A DNA stretch of 49,296 nucleotides from an uncultured Shewanella sp. (GCF_947491715.1 NZ_CANLKR010000037.1:1-49296); one strand, 5' to 3'; shown: positions 17,432-26,657, numbered from the stretch's first letter. Notes: a model not told the origin generated them from the letters alone. Made by a program: numbers and translations.

Positions 17432-19225
17432 ATGTCTCTCGAACAATATCATGTTATTCGACTTATTCAGCAAAAGAGTCAATCACTTGGCGAAGCCATC
17501 GCGCTTAAAGGTTTTGAAATGACCGCGCCTTGGGACAGTGTTAGCTGGAGTCAATTTGATGAATACACATCTCAAATCGCAAGAATACTGATCCAATTTG
17601 GGCTCCAATCTCAAGATAAGGCGGTGATTTTATCTCAAAATTGCCCTCAATGGACCTGTGCGGATGTAGGGATGTTGAAAGCCAAGGCGGTTGTTGTCCC
17701 GATTTATCCAACCAGTACGGTGGAGCAAGCCGCCTATATTATCAAAGATTGTCAGGCTAAAATCATTTTTGCGGGTGATGAGCTGCAATATCAAATGGCT
17801 TGTCAGCTGCTAAAAGAGTGCGATAGTGCGACCCGCATTATTGTGTTTGATGCCAATGTTAATTTGATTGATCAAGAAAATCATTTTCACCTTGATGCAC
17901 TCTTGTCTCAAGACGTAGAGCAATCTCATGATCAAGCATTACAGCAACGTTTATCTGATCTGCCTCTCGATGATATTTTAACTTTGATTTATACCTCTGG
18001 GACAACAGGGGCCCCTAAAGGGGTTATTTTAGATCATCGAAATGTGGCAACCATTATTCGCCAACATGATAGCGAGCTAAACTTTGAAACCGGTGACGTT
18101 TCCTTAGCATTTTTGCCATTAAGTCATGTTTTTGAGCGAGGCTGGAGTTTTTACGTTTTAGGTCGAGGTGGCTGTAATGTTTACCTTCAAGATCCGATGA
18201 AAGTCAAAGAAGCGATTACCCAAGTTCGACCACATACGTTATGTGTTGTGCCGCGTTTCTTAGAGAAAGTGTATGGTGCTGTTCAGGAGAAAGTGGCAAA
18301 AGCGCCCGAGAAGAGAAAAAAACTGTTTGATTGGGCATTATCTGTGGGGGAAAAACACTTTGAAGTGGGTCAAGGTAGAGCAAAGGGATCATTATTATTA
18401 AGTTTACAATTTTTACTCGCCAATAAATTAATTTTTTCTAAGTTACAGCAAGTTTTGGGCGGGCGGCTCAAATTTATGCCTTGTGGTGGAGCGGCTCTTG
18501 AAGGGAAAGTTGCCGGTTTTTTTCATAGTATCAACCTCCCAGTATTATGTGGCTACGGTATGACCGAGACGAGTGCGACTGTTACGTTAAACACCCTAAC
18601 AAATCGTGTGACGGGTTCCAATGGTCAGCCTTTACCTGGCGTTGAAATAAAAATTGGTAAAGATAATGAAATTTTAGTGAAGGGCGATACGGTGATGAGG
18701 GGCTACTATAATCGCCCTGAAGCAACAGAAGAAACCTTTGAAGATGGGTGGCTGAAAACGGGGGATGCAGGCTTCATTGATGAGAATGGAAATCTGTTTA
18801 TTACCGATCGCATTAAAGAATTAATGAAAACCTCAAACGGTAAATATATTGCACCACAACGTGTTGAAGGGAAAGTGGGCTGTGATCCGCTGATTGAACA
18901 AGTCGCCATTGTTGCCGATGCTAAGCATTATGTTACTGCTTTAATTGTGCCTTCATTTGAATCATTAGAGATTTGGGCAAAAGATGAGGGAGTTGATTAT
19001 AGTTCTTCATTAGATTTATTACGTCACAGTAAAGTGATTGAGCATTTTGAGCAGAGATTGCATTTATTGCAGGATGAGTTAGCTGGATTTGAAAAAATTA
19101 AAAAGTTTACCTTGTTGGCCGATCCCTTTTCAATGGAGTCAGGCTTGATTACGCCGACAATGAAATTGCGCCGTAAGATGATTTATCATAAGTATTCTCA
19201 AGAAATTGACGCGATGTACACTTAG
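17432..19225 (+). CDS. Long-chain acyl-CoA synthetase (AMP-forming, COG1022 type)
   Basis: Activates fatty acids to acyl-CoA through an acyl-adenylate. The 597-residue product has the P-loop-like YTSGTTGAPKG (from residue 187), GYGMTETS (from 374) and a C-terminal lid with TGDAGFIDENGNLFITDR. Overall it is closer to the FAA1/COG1022 branch than to classical FadD. The ATG at 17432 starts the conserved region and is preceded by GAAGG; a TTG at 17371, 61 bases upstream, is less likely. The stop TAG overlaps the AGGAG ribosome site of the thioesterase gene downstream, so the two are probably translated from one mRNA. Confidence 0.9.
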   Translation: MSLEQYHVIRLIQQKSQSLGEAIALKGFEMTAPWDSVSWSQFDEYTSQIARILIQFGLQSQDKAVILSQNCPQWTCADVGMLKAKAVVVPIYPTSTVEQAAYIIKDCQAKIIFAGDELQYQMACQLLKECDSATRIIVFDANVNLIDQENHFHLDALLSQDVEQSHDQALQQRLSDLPLDDILTLIYTSGTTGAPKGVILDHRNVATIIRQHDSELNFETGDVSLAFLPLSHVFERGWSFYVLGRGGCNVYLQDPMKVKEAITQVRPHTLCVVPRFLEKVYGAVQEKVAKAPEKRKKLFDWALSVGEKHFEVGQGRAKGSLLLSLQFLLANKLIFSKLQQVLGGRLKFMPCGGAALEGKVAGFFHSINLPVLCGYGMTETSATVTLNTLTNRVTGSNGQPLPGVEIKIGKDNEILVKGDTVMRGYYNRPEATEETFEDGWLKTGDAGFIDENGNLFITDRIKELMKTSNGKYIAPQRVEGKVGCDPLIEQVAIVADAKHYVTALIVPSFESLEIWAKDEGVDYSSSLDLLRHSKVIEHFEQRLHLLQDELAGFEKIKKFTLLADPFSMESGLITPTMKLRRKMIYHKYSQEIDAMYT

Positions 19226-19234
19226 GAGTTTGTT

Positions 19235-19633
19235 GTGATAAATGATGCTATTGAGCTTGTTATTAAGCCGAGATTTTGTGAAACAGATGCACTTGGACAT
19301 ATCAATAACACGGTTATTCCTATGTGGTTTGAGGCAGCACGTGAGCCGATATTTGAAATCGTTAATCCGGGTCAAAACTTAGCGACTTGGAATTTAATCT
19401 TAGCGGGTTTTAATATTACGTTTAGTGCGCCAACATTTTATGGAAAAGAGGTGTTGATTAGAACGAATGTGAGCCGTATTGGTAATAGTAGTTTTGTGGT
19501 GACACAATCTTGTTGGCAAGAAAACAAGAAAACGGCTGAAGCGCAAACGACTATGGTGTTTTATGATTATGACATGGATAAAAGTCAACCATTAACGGAG
19601 CATATTCGCAATCAACTTAACCAATTAATGTGA
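19235..19633 (+). CDS. Hot-dog-fold acyl-CoA thioesterase (YbgC/4HBT-like)
   Basis: A 132-residue single hot-dog domain. The ETDALGHINN segment (about residues 17-26) carries the catalytic Asp of the 4-hydroxybenzoyl-CoA thioesterase family, followed by the FEAARE helix. It starts at a GTG 9 bases after the stop of the acyl-CoA synthetase gene, behind AGGAG. The pairing of an acyl-CoA-forming and an acyl-CoA-cleaving enzyme suggests control of an acyl-CoA pool. Chain-length preference cannot be read from sequence. Confidence 0.86.
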   Translation: MINDAIELVIKPRFCETDALGHINNTVIPMWFEAAREPIFEIVNPGQNLATWNLILAGFNITFSAPTFYGKEVLIRTNVSRIGNSSFVVTQSCWQENKKTAEAQTTMVFYDYDMDKSQPLTEHIRNQLNQLM

Positions 19634-19684
19634 TCTGATAAAAGGCTTGTTTAACTATTTGACAGTGAAGCAAGCCGCTTAAGG

Positions 19685-20104
19685 TTATTCTTGGTATTGC
19701 GCTAGTGTGTTAAGTAACTCTGTGCTGATAGGCGCTTTTTTCCCTGTTTTAAAGTTGAACATGACCACTTTTGACCATCCTGTTGTGGCGATCTTTTGTT
19801 GTTTTTCGCTGAAAGCTGTGTAATGCAAAATAAACCTATCAGTCTCAATATTGCTGACGGTCACACCTATGGTTAATGTATCAGGAAAAGTCACTGGGAA
19901 TTTGTATTTTGCTTGATTTTCACTGATCACGGGCCCAATCATGGTCTCTTTTTTCAGTAAGTTTATTTTACTTAAAAAATCAATTCTGGCGATTTCAAAG
20001 TACTTAAAGTAAACCACATTATTGACATGTTGAAGGGCATCCATCTCTCCCCAAGCCACATTGATTCTAGAATTGATAGGATAGTGTTTTAAGAAGTCTT
20101 CCAT
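19685..20104 (-). CDS. Second hot-dog-fold acyl-CoA thioesterase
   Basis: A 139-residue protein of the same family as its convergent neighbour, with EMDALQHVNNVVY (about residues 20-32) supplying the active-site Asp and YFKYFEIARI after it. It runs towards the first thioesterase gene, 51 bases apart tail-to-tail. The two proteins are clearly diverged (for example HINN versus HVNN and different C-termini), so they are not a recent duplication. Substrate unknown. Confidence 0.86.
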   Translation of the reverse strand: MEDFLKHYPINSRINVAWGEMDALQHVNNVVYFKYFEIARIDFLSKINLLKKETMIGPVISENQAKYKFPVTFPDTLTIGVTVSNIETDRFILHYTAFSEKQQKIATTGWSKVVMFNFKTGKKAPISTELLNTLAQYQE

Positions 20105-20255
20105 TCGTGTTTAAATCCTTTTTAATTTGTTGTTTTAAAATAAAAATTAACATTTAGTTCGTTTATTAGCAAGAAATGGAGCTGAACTGATGTTGTTTAA
20201 AAGTGGGTAACCTATACTTATATTCGTAGGCTATAGGGGGCTTAAAAGCGATACA

Positions 20256-21071
20256 ATGAAACCATCTTATCAATCTCATGTTGCTCAATCTCGGACGCTT
20301 TTAAAAGAGCAAAGTCGAGGCTATGGCTTGCTTTTAGGCATTTTAGTGATCGTCAACTTTATCTTGTTCAAGAAGCAAGTTGATTTATCGGTTTTTTATT
20401 TCTTGAATAATTTAGCCCTTGATTTTCCTCACTGGTTTTTCGCTCATTTAACCGATTTAGGCAGTGGGGCGACAGTGATTGGTTTGAGTCTGTGTTTTCT
20501 TGTGTTTCGTCCTGAATTGATTTGTCGAATGTTAGTGGCTGGAATCATTTGCAGTTTACTGGTGTGGGGGCTAAAGCATTACTTTGATGTGCTAAGACCT
20601 GCCGCTGTTGTCAATTCTCTCAATATCATAGGTAATATCCATTTTAAATACAGCTTTCCTTCAGGGCATACTGCTGCTGCATTTGTATTTGCTGGTAGCC
20701 TTTATTTATCACTGAATCCTATTTGGATAAAAATGGTGTTGTTGGTTGTGGCGAGCTTTGTTGGAATGTCTCGAGTGGTTGTGGGGGCGCATTGGCCTAG
20801 TGATATTGCCATGGGGGCCATTATTGGACTTTTTAGTGCCTATTCTGCCGCTAAATTATTACCGCCTATTTGGTTAATTGCTAAGGTGAGATTATTGTGT
20901 TTTGTGACGATTTTTATTGCGCTTGTGATCGCGGAGATCGAAGGTGAATACGACTTTCCACAATTGCCAAGTGTGAAGGTTTTTCGATGGATGATTATTT
21001 TCTTATCCTTGATTTTAATCATGAGGCATGTTCTTTTATCTTGGTTAATCAATAAGCCTAAGAAGGTATAG
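20256..21071 (+). CDS. PAP2-family membrane phosphatase
   Basis: An integral membrane phosphatase of the type-2 phosphatidic-acid phosphatase family. All three catalytic motifs are present: KHYFDVLRP (residues 107-115), PSGH (135-138) and SR...HWPSD (172-183, with His179 and Asp183). About six membrane helices surround them. Likely substrates are phosphatidate, phosphatidylglycerophosphate or undecaprenyl pyrophosphate; the sequence does not decide. The ribosome site is weak. Its stop codon lies inside the terminator hairpin. Confidence 0.9.
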   Translation: MKPSYQSHVAQSRTLLKEQSRGYGLLLGILVIVNFILFKKQVDLSVFYFLNNLALDFPHWFFAHLTDLGSGATVIGLSLCFLVFRPELICRMLVAGIICSLLVWGLKHYFDVLRPAAVVNSLNIIGNIHFKYSFPSGHTAAAFVFAGSLYLSLNPIWIKMVLLVVASFVGMSRVVVGAHWPSDIAMGAIIGLFSAYSAAKLLPPIWLIAKVRLLCFVTIFIALVIAEIEGEYDFPQLPSVKVFRWMIIFLSLILIMRHVLLSWLINKPKKV

Positions 21072-21083
21072 CTTCTTAGGCTT
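21054..21083. terminator. 12-bp hairpin between convergent genes
   Basis: AAGCCTAAGAAG (21054-21065) pairs perfectly with CTTCTTAGGCTT (21072-21083) around the 6-base loop GTATAG. The loop contains the stop codon of the phosphatase gene. It lies between convergent genes and probably terminates both, although the T-run after it is poor on each strand. Confidence 0.7.
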
Positions 21084-21097
21084 GATGTTTCTAGGGC

Positions 21098-21901
21098 TTA
21101 CAGCTTGATTGGCCCTTGTATGTCATCAAAGTTTACTTCACCAGAGCCTGAAGTCAGTATGGTTAATCCCTTTGTATTATAAACATTAATATCACCTGAG
21201 CCATCATCAAGTGTGACCTTGCCTTGGCTCGTGTTAACATTGATATCTCCCGAACCATCGTCAATGCTGATATTCCCAGCGATATGTTGCAGTGTGATGT
21301 CTCCTGAGCCATCATCAATCGTGACATCTCCAGAGCTATTGCGAATATTCACAGCCCCAGAGCCATCAGTAATCGCGATGTTGGCTGAATTGTTTTTAAT
21401 GGTAATACTGCCAGAGCCGTCTTCGATATTAAGTTGATGTCCACCGACAATTTGGATGTTTCCAGAGCCGTCATTGAGTTGAATGTTAGCTTTCATATTG
21501 GTTATTTTTATTGCGCCTGAGCCATCATTCACATCCAGTGTTAAATGCTCTGGTATGGAAATCATGAGATCGATGTAAGGAGAAGGATGCAGACTCTTGT
21601 GTTGTTCGAACTTCGCATTGAGCTTTGCTACGTGTCCATGTTTTTTCAGTGTTAAAATATAAGGCGTATTCTCATGGTAATAAATATTTGCCGTCACCAT
21701 AATGTCTTTTTGGCCTTTGACGCCCTTAATGGTTAATTGTCCAGCGCCGACATTAGCCACAAGGCTGTTGAGATCCTCTGTATTAATTATTTTGGTTTCC
21801 TGTTTATGTTTTAGAGAGGAGTGGTTAGCACCTTCAACATAGATAATGCAGCCAGATAAAGACAGCAATAAAATACTCATAACGATTAGGGAGCGGAACA
21901 T
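21098..21901 (-). CDS. Lipoprotein with GSG repeats (DUF4097-like beta-solenoid)
   Basis: The N-terminus has a lipoprotein signal peptide with lipobox LSGC, lipidated at Cys18. From about residue 125 to the end the protein is eight near-regular units of 17-18 residues, each beginning (D)GSG followed by alternating hydrophobic residues, as in DGSGDINV. Such units stack as a right-handed beta-solenoid in DUF4097/DUF2807-type proteins of bacterial envelopes. With Ser at +2 after the Cys it is predicted to reach the outer membrane. Role unknown; adhesive or scaffolding functions are guesses. The repeat also shows in the DNA as a 54-bp period and produces long shadow frames on the other strand. 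Confidence 0.82.
   Translation of the reverse strand: MFRSLIVMSILLLSLSGCIIYVEGANHSSLKHKQETKIINTEDLNSLVANVGAGQLTIKGVKGQKDIMVTANIYYHENTPYILTLKKHGHVAKLNAKFEQHKSLHPSPYIDLMISIPEHLTLDVNDGSGAIKITNMKANIQLNDGSGNIQIVGGHQLNIEDGSGSITIKNNSANIAITDGSGAVNIRNSSGDVTIDDGSGDITLQHIAGNISIDDGSGDINVNTSQGKVTLDDGSGDINVYNTKGLTILTSGSGEVNFDDIQGPIKL
21120..21530. repeat. 54-bp coding repeats within the GSG lipoprotein gene
   Basis: About eight diverged units of 51-54 bp, recognisable on the plus strand by recurring (C)CAGAGCC or TGAGCC words (reverse complement of the Gly-Ser-Gly codons). Units are not identical, so the repeat is old rather than a freshly expanded tandem array. Confidence 0.8.
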
Positions 21902-22085
21902 ATTTTGTATATCCTTGTTGTAATGTTATTTCAATGACTTCTCAGATAAAGCAATCAATATGCCAATATTTAATCTATTGATTATTATAGATTTTATTTT
22001 ATATTGTTTATGGTTTTTATATGATTGTGAGCATTTTGGTTATTATTTGTTGTATTTAGCCAACTTGACCGAATGATCCAATGGT

Positions 22086-22115
22086 TAAAAAAGACACTGC
22101 AAGCACAGTGTCTTT
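22086..22115 (-). terminator. Terminator of the cytochrome c peroxidase gene
   Basis: AAGACACTG (22091-22099) pairs perfectly with CAGTGTCTT (22106-22114) around a 6-base loop. Read on the minus strand the stem is followed by a run of T, a standard intrinsic terminator 24 bases after the peroxidase stop codon. Confidence 0.88.
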
Positions 22116-22137
22116 ATAAACCTTTAAATAATAAGTG

Positions 22138-23133
22138 CTACAAAAGAAAAGGAGTGGGCTTTGGGGTGTCTTTATTAGAAGGAGGTAAAATAGGCAGTGT
22201 GATTTGGGGCTGATCGCCTGTGAGCGTTTCTAAAAATTTAACAACATCGCCAGTGTCTTTTTTAGAGAGCTTTTTGCCTAACTGAATATCAGCCATAATA
22301 GTCACGGCCTCATCTAATGTCCAAATGCTCCCATCATGGAAATAAGGGTAGGTGAGTGCAATATTTCTTAATGTCGGCACTTTAAAGACATTTCTGTCGC
22401 TGATTTTCCCCGTTAATGCTTGTCGACCTATGGCTGGATTACTGGTATTGAAGGGTTTGATTAGACCCATTTTCATGTACATATTGTTGCCAACGGCTGG
22501 CCCATTGTGGCAATTAACACAGCCTACCTCTTTGAATATACGATAGCCATTAACGGCATTGGCAGATATGGCTTGTTGGTTACCCAGCAAATATTGATCA
22601 AATGGGCTATTGGGGGTCACCAGTGTTTCTTCAAAAGCCGCAATCGCATCTGTAATAGAATCAATATTGATGGTTTTATTATCAAATGTCTTTGCGAATA
22701 GCGCTTGATACTCTGGAATAGAGGCAATGGTCTTGACTGCCAATGTATGGGTTGAGCCCATTTCTTTTGGATTGGAGATTGGCCCTCCGGCTTGCTCTTT
22801 AAGATCTTTTGCTCGTCCGTCCCAGAATTGGGCGATGTTATAGCGAGAATTGAGAACAGTAGGGGAGTTAATGGGACCTTGCTGCCATTGATCGCCAATG
22901 GACGTCGCTAAAGAATCGACACCTGCTGTGGCTAAATTATGGCAAGAATTACAGGAGATATAGCCTGATTTTGATAATCTTGGATCGAAGTATAACATTT
23001 TCCCCAGTTCAACTTTATTAGGATCGTTAATTTGAACGGGCTCAATAATACTGATGGGCTCTTGAGCTAAACACGCTGGGGTGGCAAGTATCGCGGTGCT
23101 CATGGCAAGGATAAGTCGTAAAGGTTGTTTCAT
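22138..23133 (-). CDS. Di-haem cytochrome c peroxidase
   Basis: A periplasmic enzyme that reduces hydrogen peroxide with electrons from c-type cytochromes. A signal peptide (cleaved near CLAQ|E) precedes two c-type haem sites, CNSCH at residues 61-65 and CVNCH at 205-209, the typical spacing of the bacterial CCP/MauG family. The 331-residue length and the WDGRA, FDQYLLG and PTLRNIALTYPYFHDGS segments fit classical CCP over MauG. The C-terminal 25 residues are Pro-rich. Single gene with its own terminator. Often induced by low oxygen through FNR-type regulators; no clear FNR site was verified. Confidence 0.93.
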   Translation of the reverse strand: MKQPLRLILAMSTAILATPACLAQEPISIIEPVQINDPNKVELGKMLYFDPRLSKSGYISCNSCHNLATAGVDSLATSIGDQWQQGPINSPTVLNSRYNIAQFWDGRAKDLKEQAGGPISNPKEMGSTHTLAVKTIASIPEYQALFAKTFDNKTINIDSITDAIAAFEETLVTPNSPFDQYLLGNQQAISANAVNGYRIFKEVGCVNCHNGPAVGNNMYMKMGLIKPFNTSNPAIGRQALTGKISDRNVFKVPTLRNIALTYPYFHDGSIWTLDEAVTIMADIQLGKKLSKKDTGDVVKFLETLTGDQPQITLPILPPSNKDTPKPTPFLL

Positions 23134-23301
23134 AAGTGCTCACATTCTTGTTGATGAAATAAAATTCCCTATCCACATATGTTCATTTTCAACATGACGG
23201 TGTTGAAATACGACAAAACAAATGGTTGTTAATTTAAAGCTGGTTTATTCATGCGGTTATGATTTAAAAGCAAGTGCCTTTTTCAGCACCTGATTGTATG
23301 G

Positions 23302-23339
23302 AGGTTATCTTTTGAGTCACTTATCTCGAAAGATAACCT
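23302..23339. terminator. Hairpin between pckA and the peroxidase gene
   Basis: AGGTTATCTTT (23302-23312) pairs perfectly with AAAGATAACCT (23329-23339) around a 16-base loop. It lies about 60 bases past the pckA stop. The T-run (GTATTTTTA) follows it on the plus strand and not on the minus strand used by pckA, so its terminator role is uncertain; a 7-bp hairpin also lies between it and pckA. Confidence 0.5.
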
Positions 23340-23397
23340 GTATTTTTATATAGCGTCAGCGCTAGGCTATTCTGTTGTCACAATAGAACAGAACGCT

Positions 23398-24939
23398 TTA
23401 TAGGTTTGGTCCCGCATTGCGGATATCCTCTGATACTCGATACTGTTTGAAGTTGTCTTGGAAACTCAAGGCTAAGGCATGTTCAAATTCAGCATACTGA
23501 TCTTTATCTTCCCAAGTTTCAATGGGATTTAATAATTGCTTACTAACTCCAGACACTGATAATGGCACATGCAAGTTGAGCTTTTCTAAGTGTTGCGTTT
23601 CAGTTTCTTTGAGCTCCCCACTCACAATGGCGTCAATAATGGCTCTTGTCGTTGGAATGTCAAAACGTTTACCGACACCGTGAGGCCCCCCTGTCCAGCC
23701 TGTGTTTACAAGGTAAACTTGGCTATTGAAAGACGCTATGCGCTCCATGAGTAATTCGGCATAAACACTGGCGGGTCTCGGAAAAAATGGCGCGCCAAAA
23801 CACGTTGAAAAAGTCGATTGTATTGCTGAGGTTGAACCCACTTCTGTTGAGCCTACTTTAGCGGTATAACCAGAGAGAAAGTGATAGGCTGCCTGTGCTT
23901 TGGTTAATTTGGATACCGGTGGTAACACCCCTGATACATCGCAAGTAAGGAAGACCACAGCATGGGGTTCATTACCTCTATTTTCTAATTTTCGCTGTTC
24001 AATATGCTCAAGCGGATAAGCGACGCGGGTATTTTCAGTTAGGCTACTATCTTGATAATTTGGTGTTTTATTTTCATCAAGCACCACGTTTTCGAGTACT
24101 GCGCCATGACGGATCGCATTCCAAATAACGGGTTCATTTTTTTGGCTTAAATCGATGCATTTAGCATAACAACCGCCTTCAATATTAAAGACGCCTCCAG
24201 CCGCCCAGCCATGTTCATCATCACCAATCAATAAGCGTTTGGGATCGGCCGATAGTGTGGTTTTTCCTGTGCCTGACAATCCAAAAAATAAGGTGGTATC
24301 TCCCTGATGTCCCACATTTGCTGAGCAATGCATCGGCAAAACTCGATGTTCTGTTAGTAGGAAATTTTGCACAGAAAACATGGACTTTTTCATTTCACCG
24401 GCATACTTTAAGCCTGCGAGTAATATTTTTCGTTCAGCAAAATTAATGATCACGGCTGCATCGGAATGCGTATCATCTCTTTTGGGATCACAATTAAAAC
24501 CCGGTGCATTAATAATTTCCCAAACGGGTTTATTTTGTGCATTGAATTGGTCTGGCACGATAAACAGGTTTCGAGCAAAAAGTTGATGCCAAGCATATTC
24601 TGTTGTCACTTTTAGTGGTTGATAATGTTCGGGATCGGCGCCAACTTCTAAATCGGAAACAAAGGTTTCCTTATCGCTTAAATAGGTTTCTACTCTTTTC
24701 CATAAGGCGTTAAATGCTTCTGGATCAAAGGGACGATTGACTTTCCCCCAATCGATATCATTTTCGGTAGAGGGTTCTTTAACGATGAATCTATCATTAG
24801 GAGAGCGACCTGTGCGTGAGCCTGTTCTGGCTATAATCGCGCCTGTTGAGGTGAGCTCTCCTTCATTACGTTTGAGTGCAAAATCAATTAACGCTTGTGC
24901 CGAGAGGTTAAGGTGTTTGCGGTTGATTCCGTCCGCCAT
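23398..24939 (-). CDS. pckA: Phosphoenolpyruvate carboxykinase (ATP)
   Basis: PckA converts oxaloacetate and ATP to phosphoenolpyruvate, the first committed step of gluconeogenesis. The 513-residue product has TGRSPNDRFIV near residue 45, the kinase-1a P-loop GLSGTGKTT at 220-228 and the metal/ATP-binding LLIGDDEHGW after it. The length fits the shorter ATP-dependent form seen in Shewanella. It lies 161 bases behind hslO on the same strand, an order conserved in related genera. Confidence 0.97.
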   Translation of the reverse strand: MADGINRKHLNLSAQALIDFALKRNEGELTSTGAIIARTGSRTGRSPNDRFIVKEPSTENDIDWGKVNRPFDPEAFNALWKRVETYLSDKETFVSDLEVGADPEHYQPLKVTTEYAWHQLFARNLFIVPDQFNAQNKPVWEIINAPGFNCDPKRDDTHSDAAVIINFAERKILLAGLKYAGEMKKSMFSVQNFLLTEHRVLPMHCSANVGHQGDTTLFFGLSGTGKTTLSADPKRLLIGDDEHGWAAGGVFNIEGGCYAKCIDLSQKNEPVIWNAIRHGAVLENVVLDENKTPNYQDSSLTENTRVAYPLEHIEQRKLENRGNEPHAVVFLTCDVSGVLPPVSKLTKAQAAYHFLSGYTAKVGSTEVGSTSAIQSTFSTCFGAPFFPRPASVYAELLMERIASFNSQVYLVNTGWTGGPHGVGKRFDIPTTRAIIDAIVSGELKETETQHLEKLNLHVPLSVSGVSKQLLNPIETWEDKDQYAEFEHALALSFQDNFKQYRVSEDIRNAGPNL

Positions 24940-25100
24940 AGGGATAATCTCCGTTTGTTATACAATGAGGTACTGATCTTTGTTGTCAGTTTATGGTCGA
25001 AATTGATTGTAACTTAGGCGATAGAAAATAGGTGAGCAGAAATTGAAAAAAGTGATATAAAGGCACAATGAATATGCCTTTATTTCAAGGTTGATATTTT

Positions 25101-25961
25101 TTATTGTTTATTTTCAGTATATTGAATATCTGAGAAGATAGCTTCAATATCAATGCTATCGAATGTGTATTGGGTGTTGCAGTATTCACACCCCATTTCA
25201 ATTTTCCCTTGTTCTTTGATAATGTCATCAATTTCACTTTTAGCAATACTGCGAATGGCCTGTGCACTTCTTTCTTTAGAGCAGCGGCAATTAAAGCTAA
25301 CTTTCATTGGTTCAAAGAGCCTAATGTCCTCTTCATGATATAAACGATGTAAAACTGTTTGAGTGTCTAGAGAGAAAAGTTCTTCAGCTTTAATCGTATC
25401 GGTTATCATGCTTAAATGCTCAAATGCATCATTTTGTTCTGTTTCACTTGGCAAGACTTGTAATAACATACCGGCTGTATGTTGGCCATTGGCAAATAGC
25501 CACACTTTTGTGGGTAATTGTTCCGATTGAGAGAAATACGCTTCGAGGCATTGGCTTAAGCTGGGTTTGTCTAATGCCACGACACCTTGATAGCGCTCAC
25601 CTTCTTTGGGAGTGAGGGTGATGACCATGTGCCCTTGGCCAAAGAGTTGCTGTAAGTTGTCACTGTCAGGAAGGGTATCAGAAAATCGTGCCACCCCTCT
25701 TAACTGTTGTTTATCATCACCATTGATGACTGCTAATGATACAGGGCCATTACCTTGAAGTTGCACACTAATGTCGCCTTCAAATTTTAGCGTAGAAGTT
25801 AATAACGATGTTGCCGACATTAATTGCCCAAGTAGATTTTGAATGGCTACAGGGTATGGGTGTGCGGCTAATATCGCTTGGTAACTTTCTTCAAGTTGTA
25901 CTATTTGACCTCTCACATCTACATTCTCAAATAAATAGCGATGTAATGTATCTTTATTCAT
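25101..25961 (-). CDS. hslO: Redox-regulated chaperone Hsp33
   Basis: Hsp33 is a cytoplasmic holdase activated by oxidation and unfolding. The four zinc-binding cysteines that form the redox switch are present as CxC (225, 227) and CxxC (258, 261) at the C-terminus. Length 286, normal. It follows hslR by 25 bases, so the two are one operon; both belong to the heat-shock group in other bacteria. Confidence 0.97.
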   Translation of the reverse strand: MNKDTLHRYLFENVDVRGQIVQLEESYQAILAAHPYPVAIQNLLGQLMSATSLLTSTLKFEGDISVQLQGNGPVSLAVINGDDKQQLRGVARFSDTLPDSDNLQQLFGQGHMVITLTPKEGERYQGVVALDKPSLSQCLEAYFSQSEQLPTKVWLFANGQHTAGMLLQVLPSETEQNDAFEHLSMITDTIKAEELFSLDTQTVLHRLYHEEDIRLFEPMKVSFNCRCSKERSAQAIRSIAKSEIDDIIKEQGKIEMGCEYCNTQYTFDSIDIEAIFSDIQYTENKQ

Positions 25962-25986
25962 TCTACAATCTCTTTTTCTTTATCAA

Positions 25987-26376
25987 TTAACTTTCTTTAA
26001 ATCGTATGAGTTGGCGGCGCTGTTTCTTATCTGGCTTCTGCGCGGGAGCTGGGTTGTTAAGAATATTTAATCTTCTTGCTTCGGCATAGGTTTCACGTTT
26101 AGCGGCACTCTCTGCGGTTTCTGAGTATAAGGTTTGAGCGATAGTGGCTTTTTGTCGATTTTCAGAGAGTTGAATGACAACAATTTCTTTTTCGTCAAAA
26201 CCTTGTCGCAACCTGATTTTTGCTCCAATTTCCACCAGTTTGCTGGATTTGGCCCGTTGACCGTTGTAATGCACTTTTCCGCCATTGATCATGTCTTTTG
26301 CTATGGCCCTGGTCTTATAAAATCGGGCCGCCCAGAGCCATTTATCTAAGCGAACTTGCTGTTCTGATTTATTCAT
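25987..26376 (-). CDS. hslR: Ribosome-associated heat shock protein Hsp15
   Basis: Hsp15 binds free 50S subunits carrying a nascent chain and helps recycle stalled subunits. The product is an S4 RNA-binding domain (VRLDKWLWAARFYKTR, then INGGKVHYNGQRAK) with a basic C-terminal tail RRQLIRFKES. I chose the ATG at 26376 by similarity to the family N-terminus; an ATG three codons upstream (26385) is equally possible, since neither has a clear ribosome site. It leads the hslR-hslO operon. A sigma-32 promoter is expected upstream but I could not identify one convincingly. Confidence 0.94.
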   Translation of the reverse strand: MNKSEQQVRLDKWLWAARFYKTRAIAKDMINGGKVHYNGQRAKSSKLVEIGAKIRLRQGFDEKEIVVIQLSENRQKATIAQTLYSETAESAAKRETYAEARRLNILNNPAPAQKPDKKQRRQLIRFKES

Positions 26377-26507
26377 TTCTAACATAAAGTATCACAATTT
26401 GTTTAAAATCATGTAAAATAAGGGAAAAGTAATGATCACACTGAGAGTGTTTATTCTTGTGTATTTGAAATATTAAGATTCTGTATGTATTTCGCACTTG
26501 TATTAAG

Positions 26508-26591
26508 ACTGTCAAGGTAGCATATTTGAACGTTTTGCGCCAATATTGCTCGCGTTATGGGCTTGTTGCTATTAACTGTCTAGGTTAGCAT
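26508..26591. repeat. Imperfect direct repeat upstream of gspC
   Basis: ACTGTCAAGGTAGCAT (26508-26523) recurs as ACTGTCTAGGTTAGCAT (26575-26591), one substitution and one inserted base, each preceded by ATTAA. The copies are 67 bases apart in the region that should hold the gsp promoter. Confidence 0.55.
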
Positions 26592-26657
26592 GGTGGATTA
26601 ATTGCTAAATTAACGTAAACAAAGTCGAGGCCTATAAATAAGAGGGGCCAATTAATT

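Noticed and set aside
19235..20104. Recent duplication of the two thioesterase genes
   Set aside because: They share only family motifs; sequence outside the active site differs strongly.
21213..21437. Plus-strand open frame opposite the GSG lipoprotein
   Set aside because: It mirrors the 54-bp repeat of the real gene, has no ribosome site and an implausible Pro/Glu/Ser composition.
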